A DNA stretch of 64,000 nt from Thermosynechococcus sp. NK55a (GTDB lineage: Bacteria; Cyanobacteriota; Cyanobacteriia; Thermosynechococcales; Thermosynechococcaceae). Under the pieces are notes generated by a model that saw only the letters and a program-made list of their open reading frames with translations, had not been told where the DNA came from and searched no databases. A program made the position numbers and the translations under genes. Positions 46,319-56,300 of this stretch are shown piece after piece; position 1 is the first letter of the stretch, and each line of letters opens with the position of its first letter. Location of the stretch: assembly GCF_000505665.1 (NCBI RefSeq), contig NC_023033.1, positions 930,001-994,000 of the forward strand, in the 5' to 3' direction.

Positions 46319-48646
46319 ATGGCTAGCCTCAAGGATGTCATTGACGGCCAACTGCGCCAACTCTTGGGTAGCAGTGGAACCTGGTTCATTGATGTCGGCG
46401 ATCGCTACTTCAGCATCTGGATTGAATCCACCAACCTTGATCTCAATCGCCTAGCCACTTGGGGTAAGACCTTCTGGCAGCAGTGGCAGCGGGGCAATTT
46501 CCTGCTCTTTGTGGCAGAACCCCATCAGCCTTTTCCCTATTGGTGGAAATCGTGGTCTGTTGCCTCAGCCCTACCGCAGTCAACTCAGATAGGTGAAACT
46601 GTTGCCAGCGATCGCTTTATCATCTGTGGCTTGGGCAGTTTAGGTCAGTTTTGTATTCAAAGCTTGCACCGGTTTGCCGGTGAGCATTTGGCTCTCGAAA
46701 TTTGCGCCATTGACCGCCACGCCAACATTGAGTGGGAAATTCCCCAGTTGACAGAGTTGCTCAGTGAGCCTGTGATCATTGGTGATTGTCGGCAAGAGGC
46801 GATTCTTAAAACCGCTCGTATTGATCGCTGCCGCACACTACTGGCGGTGACGAGTGATGAGGCTACCAATATTGCCACGGCGATTGTGGCTCGGCGCTTA
46901 AATCCAAATGTCCACCTTGTGGTGCGCTCTAGTCGTGATAATCTCAACGCACTTCTCAAGAAAAAGTTGGGGAACTTTTTGGCGCTCAATCCCACCGAAC
47001 TGCCGGCACCGGCCTTTGCCCTTGCAGCGCTTGAGGAGAATATCCTTGCTGTGTTTACGATTGAGGGGCAACAGTTTCGGGTCTTGCAACACACCATTAC
47101 CGCCGATAGTCCCCTAGTGGGCACGCCTGTCCACCACTGGCAGCGCCGTCATCAACGCCTGATTAGTATCCGCACCTGCCATTCCCAGTCCTCGATTTTC
47201 CAGCCGACTCGCCCCCACCGTCTCTTTAACCATTGGCCGCCGGATTTGTGCTTTCAGGCGGGCGATCGCCCCATTTGGATTGAACGGGTACAGAGGGTGA
47301 CCCCATCGCCGATGTCAGAGCCGCATTCGCTTCAGCAACTACTTCAGTGGGTACGGCAATTTCCTGAGCAGGTACAACGATTTTGGCAGTGGATCCATCG
47401 CGATCGCTCCCGCGAATTGATCTTCAATGGCCTTTGGATTGGCAGTAGTCTGTGGCTGTTGACTGCTATCCTGCTGCGCTACAACGTCCCCAAGCTAACG
47501 TGGCAAAAGGCCTTTGCTGCCGGGTTTATTCTCTTGCTGGGGGGCTTTGGTGATGTCTTTGGTGGGCTAGACAACGATCCGGTTCCTCCTTGGCTGTTGG
47601 TGGTCTGTATTTTGGTGGCGATCGTGAGTCTCCTCTTTATTGTCGGCATCTTGGGACTTTTGGCAGAAAAACTGCTGCAAGCGCGGTTTGACTTTCTTAA
47701 GAAACGTCCTCCCCTGCCTGCAGCGGATCACATCATTGTGGTTGGGCTAGATCGCATTGGTCAGCAGGTCGTGCAGCTTCTACGCGCCTTCCGTCAGCCC
47801 CTGGTCCTACTGGTGGACAACCCAGAGCAGACCCAGCTTTTTGAAGACCTGCCAATGCTCCTTGGCAACATTCCAGAAAAGCTCCCCCAAGCCCATCTGG
47901 AAACCGCCAAAAGTGTGGTTCTCACCACCGCCGATGAAATGTTGAACCTAGAGGCAGCCCTAATTGCCCGCCAAGCCACGGAACAGCGCGAGTCCCCCAT
48001 TGGGTTGGTCATTGGTATTCACAATCCCACCCTCACCAACGATCTGCAAGATCTCCTACCCCGTGCCCGTCCTCTTTGTGCCTATGCCCTTGCTGCCGAA
48101 GCCTTTGCTGGTGCTGCCTTTGGGGAAACGATGTTGGGTTTGTTTCAAATTGATCAGCAGACGGTACTGATTGCCGACTACACCGTTGCCGCTGGAGATA
48201 CCCTTGAGGGCAAGTTGATTGGGGAGGTGGCCTATGGTTATGCAGTCATTCCCATTTTTTACAATCGCCATCAGCAGTTTCTGGGCGGTGAAACCAGTCA
48301 TCAGTTTTTGCCCAGTGACACGCTGCAACTTACGGCGGGCGATCGCCTGACTGTTTTAGCGACGATTGATGGCCTACGGCGCATTGAACAGGGCAAAATG
48401 GCGCCCCGACGGCTCTGGCGGCTTTGGGTCGGTCATCCTCGCATCGCGGAAGCGGCCCTAGAAATTGGGAATCTGATCACCAAGATCACGGGTCTGCCCC
48501 TACTGCGATCGCGCACCTTTATCCAGCAACTGCCTGCTGCAATCACCCTTGAACTCTACGAACCCCAAGCCTTTCGCCTCGGTCAACAACTACAGGCCCT
48601 AGCCCCCGTGCGCCTCTTTCCCTTGGCAGATCGAGAAAAGGGGTAG
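46319..48646 (+). CDS. Potassium-channel-like protein with two TrkA-N (RCK) domains
   Basis: A 775-residue protein in an unusual order. An N-terminal RCK/TrkA-N Rossmann domain comes first (about 98-230, ICGLGSLGQFCIQSL). Two transmembrane helices (about 370-390 and 420-450) then flank a pore-like loop GGFGDVFGG. A second RCK domain follows (from about 470, VVGLDRIGQQVVQLL), then a TrkA-C-like region (about 605-690). The loop resembles a TVGYGD filter but is not canonical. It may gate K+ or another ion in response to a nucleotide. It follows the cobW-like gene by 6 bp. Confidence 0.75.
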   Translation: MASLKDVIDGQLRQLLGSSGTWFIDVGDRYFSIWIESTNLDLNRLATWGKTFWQQWQRGNFLLFVAEPHQPFPYWWKSWSVASALPQSTQIGETVASDRFIICGLGSLGQFCIQSLHRFAGEHLALEICAIDRHANIEWEIPQLTELLSEPVIIGDCRQEAILKTARIDRCRTLLAVTSDEATNIATAIVARRLNPNVHLVVRSSRDNLNALLKKKLGNFLALNPTELPAPAFALAALEENILAVFTIEGQQFRVLQHTITADSPLVGTPVHHWQRRHQRLISIRTCHSQSSIFQPTRPHRLFNHWPPDLCFQAGDRPIWIERVQRVTPSPMSEPHSLQQLLQWVRQFPEQVQRFWQWIHRDRSRELIFNGLWIGSSLWLLTAILLRYNVPKLTWQKAFAAGFILLLGGFGDVFGGLDNDPVPPWLLVVCILVAIVSLLFIVGILGLLAEKLLQARFDFLKKRPPLPAADHIIVVGLDRIGQQVVQLLRAFRQPLVLLVDNPEQTQLFEDLPMLLGNIPEKLPQAHLETAKSVVLTTADEMLNLEAALIARQATEQRESPIGLVIGIHNPTLTNDLQDLLPRARPLCAYALAAEAFAGAAFGETMLGLFQIDQQTVLIADYTVAAGDTLEGKLIGEVAYGYAVIPIFYNRHQQFLGGETSHQFLPSDTLQLTAGDRLTVLATIDGLRRIEQGKMAPRRLWRLWVGHPRIAEAALEIGNLITKITGLPLLRSRTFIQQLPAAITLELYEPQAFRLGQQLQALAPVRLFPLADREKG

Positions 48647-49081
48647 GTAGAAATCGGCCTCATCTATAGCTCTGCATTAGCGAAGAGATTGAAAGATCAA
48701 ATGAATTAATTTTGGTATTGTGACATAGAGTGCCGGTCTCATTATTTAGGTCCATAAATGTTCTGCCTAAATCAAGGTAAAAACATTTACAAAAATCTAT
48801 TAATTTCTTACCGCAACTGCTGCCAGGGGGCAGGGCTAATGTGTCCCTTTTGTTAAGGAAGCCTTCTTTGTTCCTCCTGAGTTCAAAAGTGATCACCAAA
48901 CTACGGTGGTTGGGGTTTTGTGCTCCGCCTTTACGCCCTAGTTTCTGACCCTCTTATTGAGAGGGGATGGGATTGCGGCCCGGGGATGGTCGTTGCCCCT
49001 AGCTTTTTTGATATCTTTGGGAATTCTAGTCCTCAGGCTAAGATAGTGACTAGTTATCATCCATCAATCTAGGCTGTTCCC
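48647..49081. other. Non-coding region before the FHA gene (435 bp), A/T-rich in its first half
   Basis: No recognised gene. The first 250 bp are visibly richer in A/T than the neighbours and contain only a weak minus-strand ORF (48660-48899), which I reject. A hairpin CCCTCT-TATTG-AGAGGG lies at 48949-48965. The FHA promoter probably lies around 49040-49062 (TAAGAT, TATCAT). It could be a decayed gene or a small RNA locus. Confidence 0.4.
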
Positions 49082-49734
49082 ATGAGCGGTAACCATGAGC
49101 ACCATCTACTCAACATCGAGGATGAAACGGGTAAGCGCACAATCCCTTTGGATGCAGCAACCTACTCCATTGGCCGCGATGTCACCAATGCGATTGTCAT
49201 CCATGGTCACGGTGTCTCACGGCAACACGCCTTGCTGCTGCGGATTCCCTCACCAAATGGCTATCGCTATCGCGTGGTGGATGGTAATGCTGAGGGTAAG
49301 CCCAGTGCCAACGGTCTCCTCGTGAATGGCCAGCGAGTGCAAAGCCATGAGCTAAAAGATGGAGATGAAATTAACTTTGGTGGATCCGTCAAGGCGCACT
49401 ACGCCACCGTGTCGATGGGGGATGCGGAGTTTGTCAAATATTTGAAGAGCGTCAACTATCACAGTATTAAGGCAGTGCCCATGACCGCAACGATTACCCA
49501 AGCAGAGGAAGGTGCAGAGGATAAACAATCAGAAGAAGAAACGAAATTTAATGCCACTCCCCCCCACCGCCATCCAATGCTCCCCCAGCGTCGGCTCCGA
49601 CACCCAAATCCGCTTCCCCTTTGCTGCCTATTGTTGCCGGGATGGTCATTGTGCTTGCGATCGCGGGAATTGGCGTTGTGATCATGAACCGACCCCCTGC
49701 CCCCCAACCGCAGCCCCCTACGCAAACGCAGTGA
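49082..49734 (+). CDS. FHA-domain protein with C-terminal transmembrane helix, frameshifted
   Basis: The FHA domain (about 5-105: YSIGRDVTNAIVI, HGVSRQHALL, ANGLLVNGQRV, LKDGDEINFGG) binds phosphothreonine peptides. The frame then enters nonsense after a C7 run (49559-49565) and would stop at 49681. Adding one C joins it to the next frame: Pro/Ser-rich linker, helix LLPIVAGMVIVLAIAGIGVV and a Pro/Gln tail ending at 49734. The full product would be about 217 residues. That stop overlaps the next gene's ATG as TGATG, which supports the restored frame as the natural gene. Confidence 0.8.
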
Positions 49735-50636
49735 TGGCCTCTTCCAAAAACTTAGCTCCTGCTTTGAACTCAACCTGGCAACCGCAACCCACCGCCGACG
49801 GCTCTTTTACATTTTTTTCTTCGGAGTTTGGCGAAACATTCCATAGCCTTAGGGGAGCGCGTCAAGAAGCCTTTGAAAAGTTTGCGATCGCCACCGCTCT
49901 GCCCCGCAAAGCCCAAGCCTCTCATCTGCGGCTTTTGGACATCTGCTATGGTTTGGGCTACAACACTGCCGCTGCCTTAGAGGTCATTTGGCAGCACAAT
50001 CCCACCTGTCAGGTCACGATCATTGGCCTAGAGCTAGATGTGGGCGTTGCCCAAGCAGCTTTAGCGGTGATGCCCCCTTGGCCAGCATCGGTTCAAGAGA
50101 TTCTTGAGGGATTGGCTCAGCAACAGCGGGTGAGCATCCCACGGTGTGAGGCACGACTTTTAATTGGGGATGCCCGCCAAACGATTCAAGACCTTGTTTG
50201 CCAGGGATTCCAAGCAGATGCGATTTTTCTCGATCCCTTTTCACCCCAGCGCTGTCCGCAACTGTGGACGGTAGAGTTTCTCAGCTTAGTGGCTCAGTGT
50301 TTGGCACCGGCGGGGCATCTGGCCACCTATTGTCGTGCGGCTGCCGTTCGTTCTGCTTTGCAGGAGGCGGGTTTACACCTTGGGACACTGCCAATTGTTG
50401 CCCCCCGGCACAGCCATGAATGGGCACAGGGAACTGTGGCTCGCTGGCAACCAGATCAACTCATTCCCCTGTCGCTGATGGAACAGGAACATTTGCAAAC
50501 CCGTGCGGGTATTCCCTACCGCGATCCCCACCTGCGGGATAGTGCCCAGACGATTCGATGGCGCCGCCAAGTGGAGCAGCAAACTGCTAACCGTGAGTCT
50601 ACAAGTCGTTGGCGACACCGCTGGGGCATTACCTAG
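49734..50636 (+). CDS. MnmC-like SAM-dependent methyltransferase (DUF752), oxidoreductase domain absent
   Basis: A 300-residue protein. It has a Rossmann methyltransferase core with LLDICYGLGYNTAAAL, VTIIGLELDVG, LLIGDARQTI and the catalytic-type FLDPFSPQRCPQLWT motif. It matches the methyltransferase half of MnmC, which finishes mnm5(s2)U34 in tRNA wobble positions. The C-terminal FAD oxidoreductase half is missing, so it may act on already deacylated cmnm5-type tRNA or have another substrate. ATG 49734 overlaps the FHA-gene stop. Confidence 0.85.
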   Translation: MASSKNLAPALNSTWQPQPTADGSFTFFSSEFGETFHSLRGARQEAFEKFAIATALPRKAQASHLRLLDICYGLGYNTAAALEVIWQHNPTCQVTIIGLELDVGVAQAALAVMPPWPASVQEILEGLAQQQRVSIPRCEARLLIGDARQTIQDLVCQGFQADAIFLDPFSPQRCPQLWTVEFLSLVAQCLAPAGHLATYCRAAAVRSALQEAGLHLGTLPIVAPRHSHEWAQGTVARWQPDQLIPLSLMEQEHLQTRAGIPYRDPHLRDSAQTIRWRRQVEQQTANRESTSRWRHRWGIT

Positions 50637-51372
50637 GGTGGGTATAGGCCACCTTGAGACTCCACAGCAGCAGCCACAACGTCATCCCAGAAATCAATGC
50701 TCCCCACAGCCAATAGGGAAGCCAGAGGTACCGTTGAAGAAGCCCGGTATCGGAAAGCTGGGGCCCCGCAATGGCATAGGTAAAAAGGTAGTCCACCTGC
50801 TGAAACGTGCTAATACAGGCCTGAACCCCAAGGAACTGAATTGAAATCCCCTTGAGCCAGCGATTCCCGCGATAGGCCACCAGCAGAATGGCAATCGCCA
50901 CCAATGTCATGAAGACAATGCCAAACAGCGATCGCACCCACAGCAGCAGCGAGACTAGGATCATCATCCCTAGGGCTTTGAGACAAAGGTCTGTGGCACG
51001 ATGGGAGCGGCTCGACAAAATAAAGAGACTGCCAGCGATCGCGGGTCCCAGTGGCCCACCAATGGCGACGAAGCCATGTCCTAAATTTCCCAGTAGCACC
51101 TCGCCCCCATAGCGCGCAAATCCTGAACCATTGGGATAGATGACCAATTCCCGAAAGTAGCCCCCCAACAGAATCGCCGTGAGACCATGCCCCATCTCGT
51201 GGAACCATGTGGCCAAGATTGTAAAGGGGTAGAGCAGATAGTTCCCCAAGGGAATCTGCCAAAGAAGAATTGTGGCCAGGGCAGCGATCGCCAGCAGCAG
51301 TGCCGAACGGGGTTGCTCACTGGCTGAAACCTCCAGCGGCGGGGATTTGGGCTCTGGACGAAAGCCAAACAT
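50629..51372 (-). CDS. M50-type membrane metalloprotease-like protein
   Basis: A 247-residue polytopic protein with about six helices. The zinc motif HEMGH in TILATWFHEMGHGLTAILLGG occurs near residue 59, and an NLGHGFVAIGGPLGP segment follows. It belongs to the M50B-like group of site-2-protease-fold proteins. The usual second motif (NxxPxxxLDG) is not evident, so activity is uncertain. Its tail overlaps the MnmC-like gene by 8 bp. It is followed 16 bp upstream on the same strand by infC, which is transcribed first. Confidence 0.75.
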   Translation of the reverse strand: MFGFRPEPKSPPLEVSASEQPRSALLLAIAALATILLWQIPLGNYLLYPFTILATWFHEMGHGLTAILLGGYFRELVIYPNGSGFARYGGEVLLGNLGHGFVAIGGPLGPAIAGSLFILSSRSHRATDLCLKALGMMILVSLLLWVRSLFGIVFMTLVAIAILLVAYRGNRWLKGISIQFLGVQACISTFQQVDYLFTYAIAGPQLSDTGLLQRYLWLPYWLWGALISGMTLWLLLWSLKVAYTHPR

Positions 51373-51388
51373 ACGGCCCTAGCATTGC

Positions 51389-51919
51389 TTACCGCTTTGG
51401 TGCCAAAAACATGATCATATTGCGCCCTTCTTGCTTTGGTGCCTGCTGCACTTCGGCCACCGCTTGCAGGTCATTGGCCATACGGTTGAGGAGCTCTTCT
51501 GCCAAGTGGGAGTGCTGAATTTCTCGGCCTCGGAATGTCACCGTAGCCTTGACCTTGTCCCCGGCTTTGAGGAAACGCTCCGCGCGGTTGATGCAAACAT
51601 TGTAATCGTGTTCTTCGATTTTGTAGCGCATCTTCACCTCCTTGACATCGGAGGTATGCTGCTTTTTGCGAGCTTCACGCGCCTTCTTTTCCTGTTCAAA
51701 GCGAAACTTGCCGTAGTCAATAATTTTGCAAACGGGTGGATCTGCCTTGTCACTGACAAGAACCAGATCAAGCTCCTTTTCGCGGGCGATCGCGATCGCC
51801 TCTTGGGACGACATAATCCCCAATTGGGAACCATCAGTATCCACCACCCGCACCCGCGGAAAACGGATGCGCTCATTAATCATCGGTTGTTCTTGCTGCG
51901 TTTTCTTGGTAAGAGCCAC
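51389..51919 (-). CDS. infC: Translation initiation factor IF-3
   Basis: A 176-residue IF-3: N-domain [23 protein letters not shown], linker [30 protein letters not shown] and C-domain [21 protein letters not shown]. It prevents 50S joining and checks the initiator tRNA. GTG 51919 matches the usual cyanobacterial length. TTG 51955 with an upstream AGGA is an in-frame alternative (188 residues). Unusual start codons are a known feature of infC autoregulation. rpmI/rplT do not follow it here. Confidence 0.9.
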   Translation of the reverse strand: MALTKKTQQEQPMINERIRFPRVRVVDTDGSQLGIMSSQEAIAIAREKELDLVLVSDKADPPVCKIIDYGKFRFEQEKKAREARKKQHTSDVKEVKMRYKIEEHDYNVCINRAERFLKAGDKVKATVTFRGREIQHSHLAEELLNRMANDLQAVAEVQQAPKQEGRNMIMFLAPKR

Positions 51920-52157
51920 TGGTACCTGTACTGTCGTTGATAAAGGTTGGTGCAAGGATTGTCCTAGCCTCTAAGGTAGACCAGAAATGACCCCCTGCCC
52001 CTTGCTCTACATCTTAGCGGAGGATTGCCAATAGAAGGTATTCTCTCTGCACCCCAGATATACAAAAACTCATCATTAAAGCAGCACTCGCCATAGGTGC
52101 CTTTAGGCTAGACTGAGGGTACTTATTGCCTACGCGGGGTCACATAAGGTCTGAGGT

Positions 52158-53365
52158 ATGGTGCAACGGCAACTGTTCACATCAGCTCTCCTAGGAAGTC
52201 TTTGCTTCCTTGCTACCGCCTGTGGTCAACCAAAGGCAAAGGCTCCCCCCCAGCGGCCCGGGTGAAACTTGCGGCGGTTCAAACGGAAACTCTTTTGCAA
52301 ACCGCTGTTTACAACGCCTCTTTGCAATCCCGTGAGTCCATCACCCTACAACCCCAAGTTTCGGGTCGAATTGCTCAAATCAATGTTCAAAACGGTCAGT
52401 TTGTCAATCAAGGTCAGCCCCTCATCCTCATTGACCCCTCAGAACAGCAAGCCGTTGTTGCCAGCAGTTTAGCCGCAATTCAATCCGCTCAAGCGAATGT
52501 AGAGAATGCCCACTCCATCCTCCGCGCCCTTGAAGCCCAGCGACGTGCCAATCTCGCCACTGTAGAGTTCAATCGGATTCAAGCGGAACGCTATACGGCG
52601 CTCTTAGCGGAAGGGGCTGTTTCCAAGGAACAAGCGCAATCCTTCATCACCAGCTTTCGCACCGCCCAAGCAGCACTCCAACAAACCGAAGCCGATATTC
52701 GTGCCCAACAGGCCACCATTGCTCGCTTAGAAAAAGCCCTCCTTGCTGCCCAAGCTAACGCCCAGCAGCAGGCCATTGTCCTAAATTGGTTTCAGGTGCG
52801 CGCTCCCTTTAGTGGTGTTGTTGGCAATATTCCCCCCAAAGTAGGGGATTTTGTAACGCCCCAAACCAACCTCCTCACCCTGACCTCAAATCAACCTCTA
52901 GAGGTCTATATCCAAGTGCCCATTGAGCAGATCCCCCGCATTCGGCTGGGAACGCCGGTGGAGTTAGTCGATATCAATGGCAGTGTTGTCGGTAGGAGTT
53001 CCGTTTTTTTCATTGCCCCCAACACCACCAACAATACCCAAACCATTTTAGTTAAGGCGCTCTACAACAATACTCGGAATAATCTCCGTGCCGATCAACA
53101 AATTCAAGCCCGTATTATTCTCGATCAGCAACCGGGGATTCTGGTGCCGACGACGGCCGTCTCCAATCTTGCCGGCCAAAACTTTGTCTTTGTTGCCGAA
53201 AAAGACACCGAGGGCAAAATGATTGCCAAACAAAAGCCCATTCAAGTGGGGGCAATCCAAGGGAACAGATATCAAGTTTTTAAAGGCCTCAAACCGGGAG
53301 AGGAAATTGTTGTCTCGGGAATTCAGCGCCTGCGCGATGGTGTGCCCATTACTCCTGAGTCTTAA
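52158..53365 (+). CDS. RND efflux membrane-fusion lipoprotein (AcrA/MexA type), frameshifted
   Basis: This periplasmic adaptor has a lipoprotein signal peptide (ATG 52158; FLATAC, Cys22), then PKAKAPP. The biotinyl-lipoyl half-motifs (SRESITLQPQVSGRIAQINVQNGQFVNQGQ), an alpha-hairpin and RVRAPFSGVVGN-like (QVRAPFSGVVGNIPPKVGD) follow in another frame. The switch falls at a C7 run (52245-52251); an eighth C restores one frame of about 402 residues. The downstream frame alone (52202-53365) would lack export. It lies 19 bp upstream of its RND partner. Confidence 0.85.
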
Positions 53366-53384
53366 AACTGAGTCTTAAAAGAGC

Positions 53385-56300
53385 ATGATTAGCAATTTTT
53401 TTATTAAACGCCCCGTCTTTGCAACAGTTTGTTCTCTACTAATTATTCTGGTGGGGGCGATCGCGCTGCCAACGCTAGCCATTGAGTACTACCCTAACGT
53501 CAGACCACCGACAATTCAGGTATCTGCCAACTATGCCGGTGCTAATGCCGAAACCGTCGAAACGAATGTCACCACAATCCTAGAAACGCAAATTAATGGC
53601 GTGGAAGGGATGGATTACATTGACTCCACCAGTAACAGCTTTGGCAACAGCAATATCACGATTACCTTCACTGAGGGCTATGACGAAAACATTGCGGCGG
53701 TGGATGTGAATAACTTAGTTGCCTCTGTTACCTCGCAACTGCCACCAGAGGTCATTAACACTGGGGTCAATGTTAGCAAATCCACGAATCAGATTGTTTT
53801 GGCCTTAGCCCTGTACCCAGAGGAGGGCTACGACTACGACGCCACCTTCATCAGCAACTACGCGACCCTCTATGTGGTACAACCTCTGCAACGTCTGAAG
53901 GGCGTAGGGAAGGTTCAGGTCTTTGGTCAACGCACCTATGCCATGCGGATTTGGCTTGATCCCAATCGCTTAGCCAGTCGCGGTCTCACGGCTCAGGATG
54001 TGGTGCGCGCTCTCTCCGATCAGAACGTCCAAGTGGGGGCCGGGATTATTGGTGCCCCCCCAGCACCAGAGGGACAGGAGTTTCAAATTTCCATTCAAGC
54101 CCAAAGTCGCTTAGCCTCAGAAGAAGAGTTTGCCGACATTATTATTCAGCGCGGTGAAGATGGCTCCGTGGTTCGCATTCGCGATGTCGGTCGGACTGAG
54201 CTAGGAGCACAAAACTACAACACCAACTTTCAGTTTGATGGCCGTAACGCGGTTGGGATTGGTATCTATCAACTCAGTAGCGCCAATGCCCTCGACATTG
54301 CCCGTGCTGTGGAGGCGGAGATGGCTATTTTAGCCGAGAAATTTCCCCCCGGACTGAAATGGAGTGTGGGATTTAGCACCACCGATGCGGTGCAGGAGTC
54401 GATCAAAGAGGTGGTCATTACACTGATTGTGGCCATCATTCTTGTGATTGCGGTGATCTTTTTATTTCTTCAAGATTGGCGTGCCACAATTATTCCGTCG
54501 GTGACGATCCCCGTCTCGTTGATCGGCACTTTTGCGTTTATGAAGGCTTTTGGGTTCTCGATTAACAGTCTGACCATGTTTGGTCTGGTGCTGGCGACGG
54601 GGCTGGTGGTGGATGATGCGATTGTGGTCGTGGAAAATGTCACCCGGCTCATAGAAGACGAGGGCATGACTCCCCAAGAAGCGGCCAGTCGCTCAATGGC
54701 GGAAGTCACCGGAGCGTTGATTGCCACCTCATTGGTGATGATGGCAGTCTTCATTCCTGTGGCCTTTTTTCCGGGGGTTACTGGGCGGCTGTATCAGCAG
54801 TTTGCTTTGACGATTGTCTTTGCAATTGCCCTTTCTACTTTTAATGCCTTAACCCTTTCTCCCCCTTTGTGCGCTCTGCTCCTGCGGCGGGAACGTCCCT
54901 CGATGGCGAACTTTATCTTGTTTCGCTGGATCAACCGCTTGATTGCAAGAACGCGGCGAGGCTATGCCCGAAGCCTCAATGTGATTGTGCGACTAAAATA
55001 CTGGGTGCTGGCGGGCTTTGTCGCCCTGCTGGGGATGACCTACTGGCTGTTTCAGATCGTTCCCGGTGGCTTTGTCCCCCAAGAGGATCAGGGCTATTTT
55101 GTCACCCTTGTACAATCACCCCAAGGGGTCTCCCTAGAGTACACGAGTAATATTGTCTTCAAAACAGCGGACGCGATCGCCCAAAATCCAGCGGTCGAAC
55201 ATACCTTTGCCATTGGCGGCTTTAGCTTCTTCGGCACAGGTTCAGATAAAGGAATTATCTTTACGAGTCTCAAGCCTTGGTCACGGCGGCCAACCCTTGA
55301 TCAGTTGCTACCCCAGTTTCAGAAGGTGGTAGCGGGTGAACTCGGAGCAGTGGTGTTTTCGTCCAATGTGCCGACCATTAACCTTGGTGGGAGTGGCCTT
55401 GGCGGCTTTGATATGCAGGTGATGGATCAGCAGGGCCTAGGTCTTGAAACCCTTGCAAGTTCGGTGAACGAGCTGATCCTAAAAGCAAATAACACTCCCG
55501 GTTTTGTTGCTGTTAATACCCCCTTTGCCATTAATGCCCCCCAGTTAAATGTGACGGTTGATCGCACCCGCGCCCTTGCCTTGGGGGTTTCCCTCAAGGA
55601 CATTTTTAATGCTATGCAGATTTACTTGGGGTCGTTATACGTTAACCAATTCACAATCTTTGCCCGCAGCTACCAAGTAATTGTGCAGGCGGACAAGCAG
55701 TTTCGCTCGAATCCCGATGACATCAACCGCATCTATGTGCGTTCAGAGCAAAATGCCCTCATTCCCCTCAGTAATCTCGTAAAAATTGAAGAGGTCTCGG
55801 CACCGCCCATTATTTATCACCATAACCTGTTCCGTTCGGCAGAGGTGACCGGCCAAACTGTGCCGCCCCTTAGTGATCGTCAAGCGATAATGACCATGGC
55901 ATCCTTGGCTGAGGAGGTTCTCCCCAATGGCATCGGCTATAGCTGGACAGGGTTATCCCTAGAGTCCGTCCGCTCCGCAGGCCAAGCACCGTTGATTTTT
56001 GGCCTTGGTTTGGTGTTTGTGTTCCTCGTGCTCTCAGCGCAGTACGAAAGCTATATTGACCCCTTGATCATCATCCTTTCGGTGCCTTTGGCGATCATGG
56101 GCGCGTTGCTGGCACAGTGGTTGCGGGGGCTGAATAATGATGTGTTTTGCCAAATTGGCTTGGTGATGCTGATTGGCCTCGCCAGTAAGAATGCGATCCT
56201 GATTGTGGAGTTTGCCAACCAAATTCGTGAAAGCAAGGGCACTACCATTGTCAAGTCGGTGATTCATGCTGCCGAAGAACGGCTGCGCCCTATTTTGATG

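Noticed and set aside
48660-48899. 79-residue minus-strand ORF
   Set aside because: TTG start, no ribosome binding site, no recognisable motif, and unusual composition; more likely chance.
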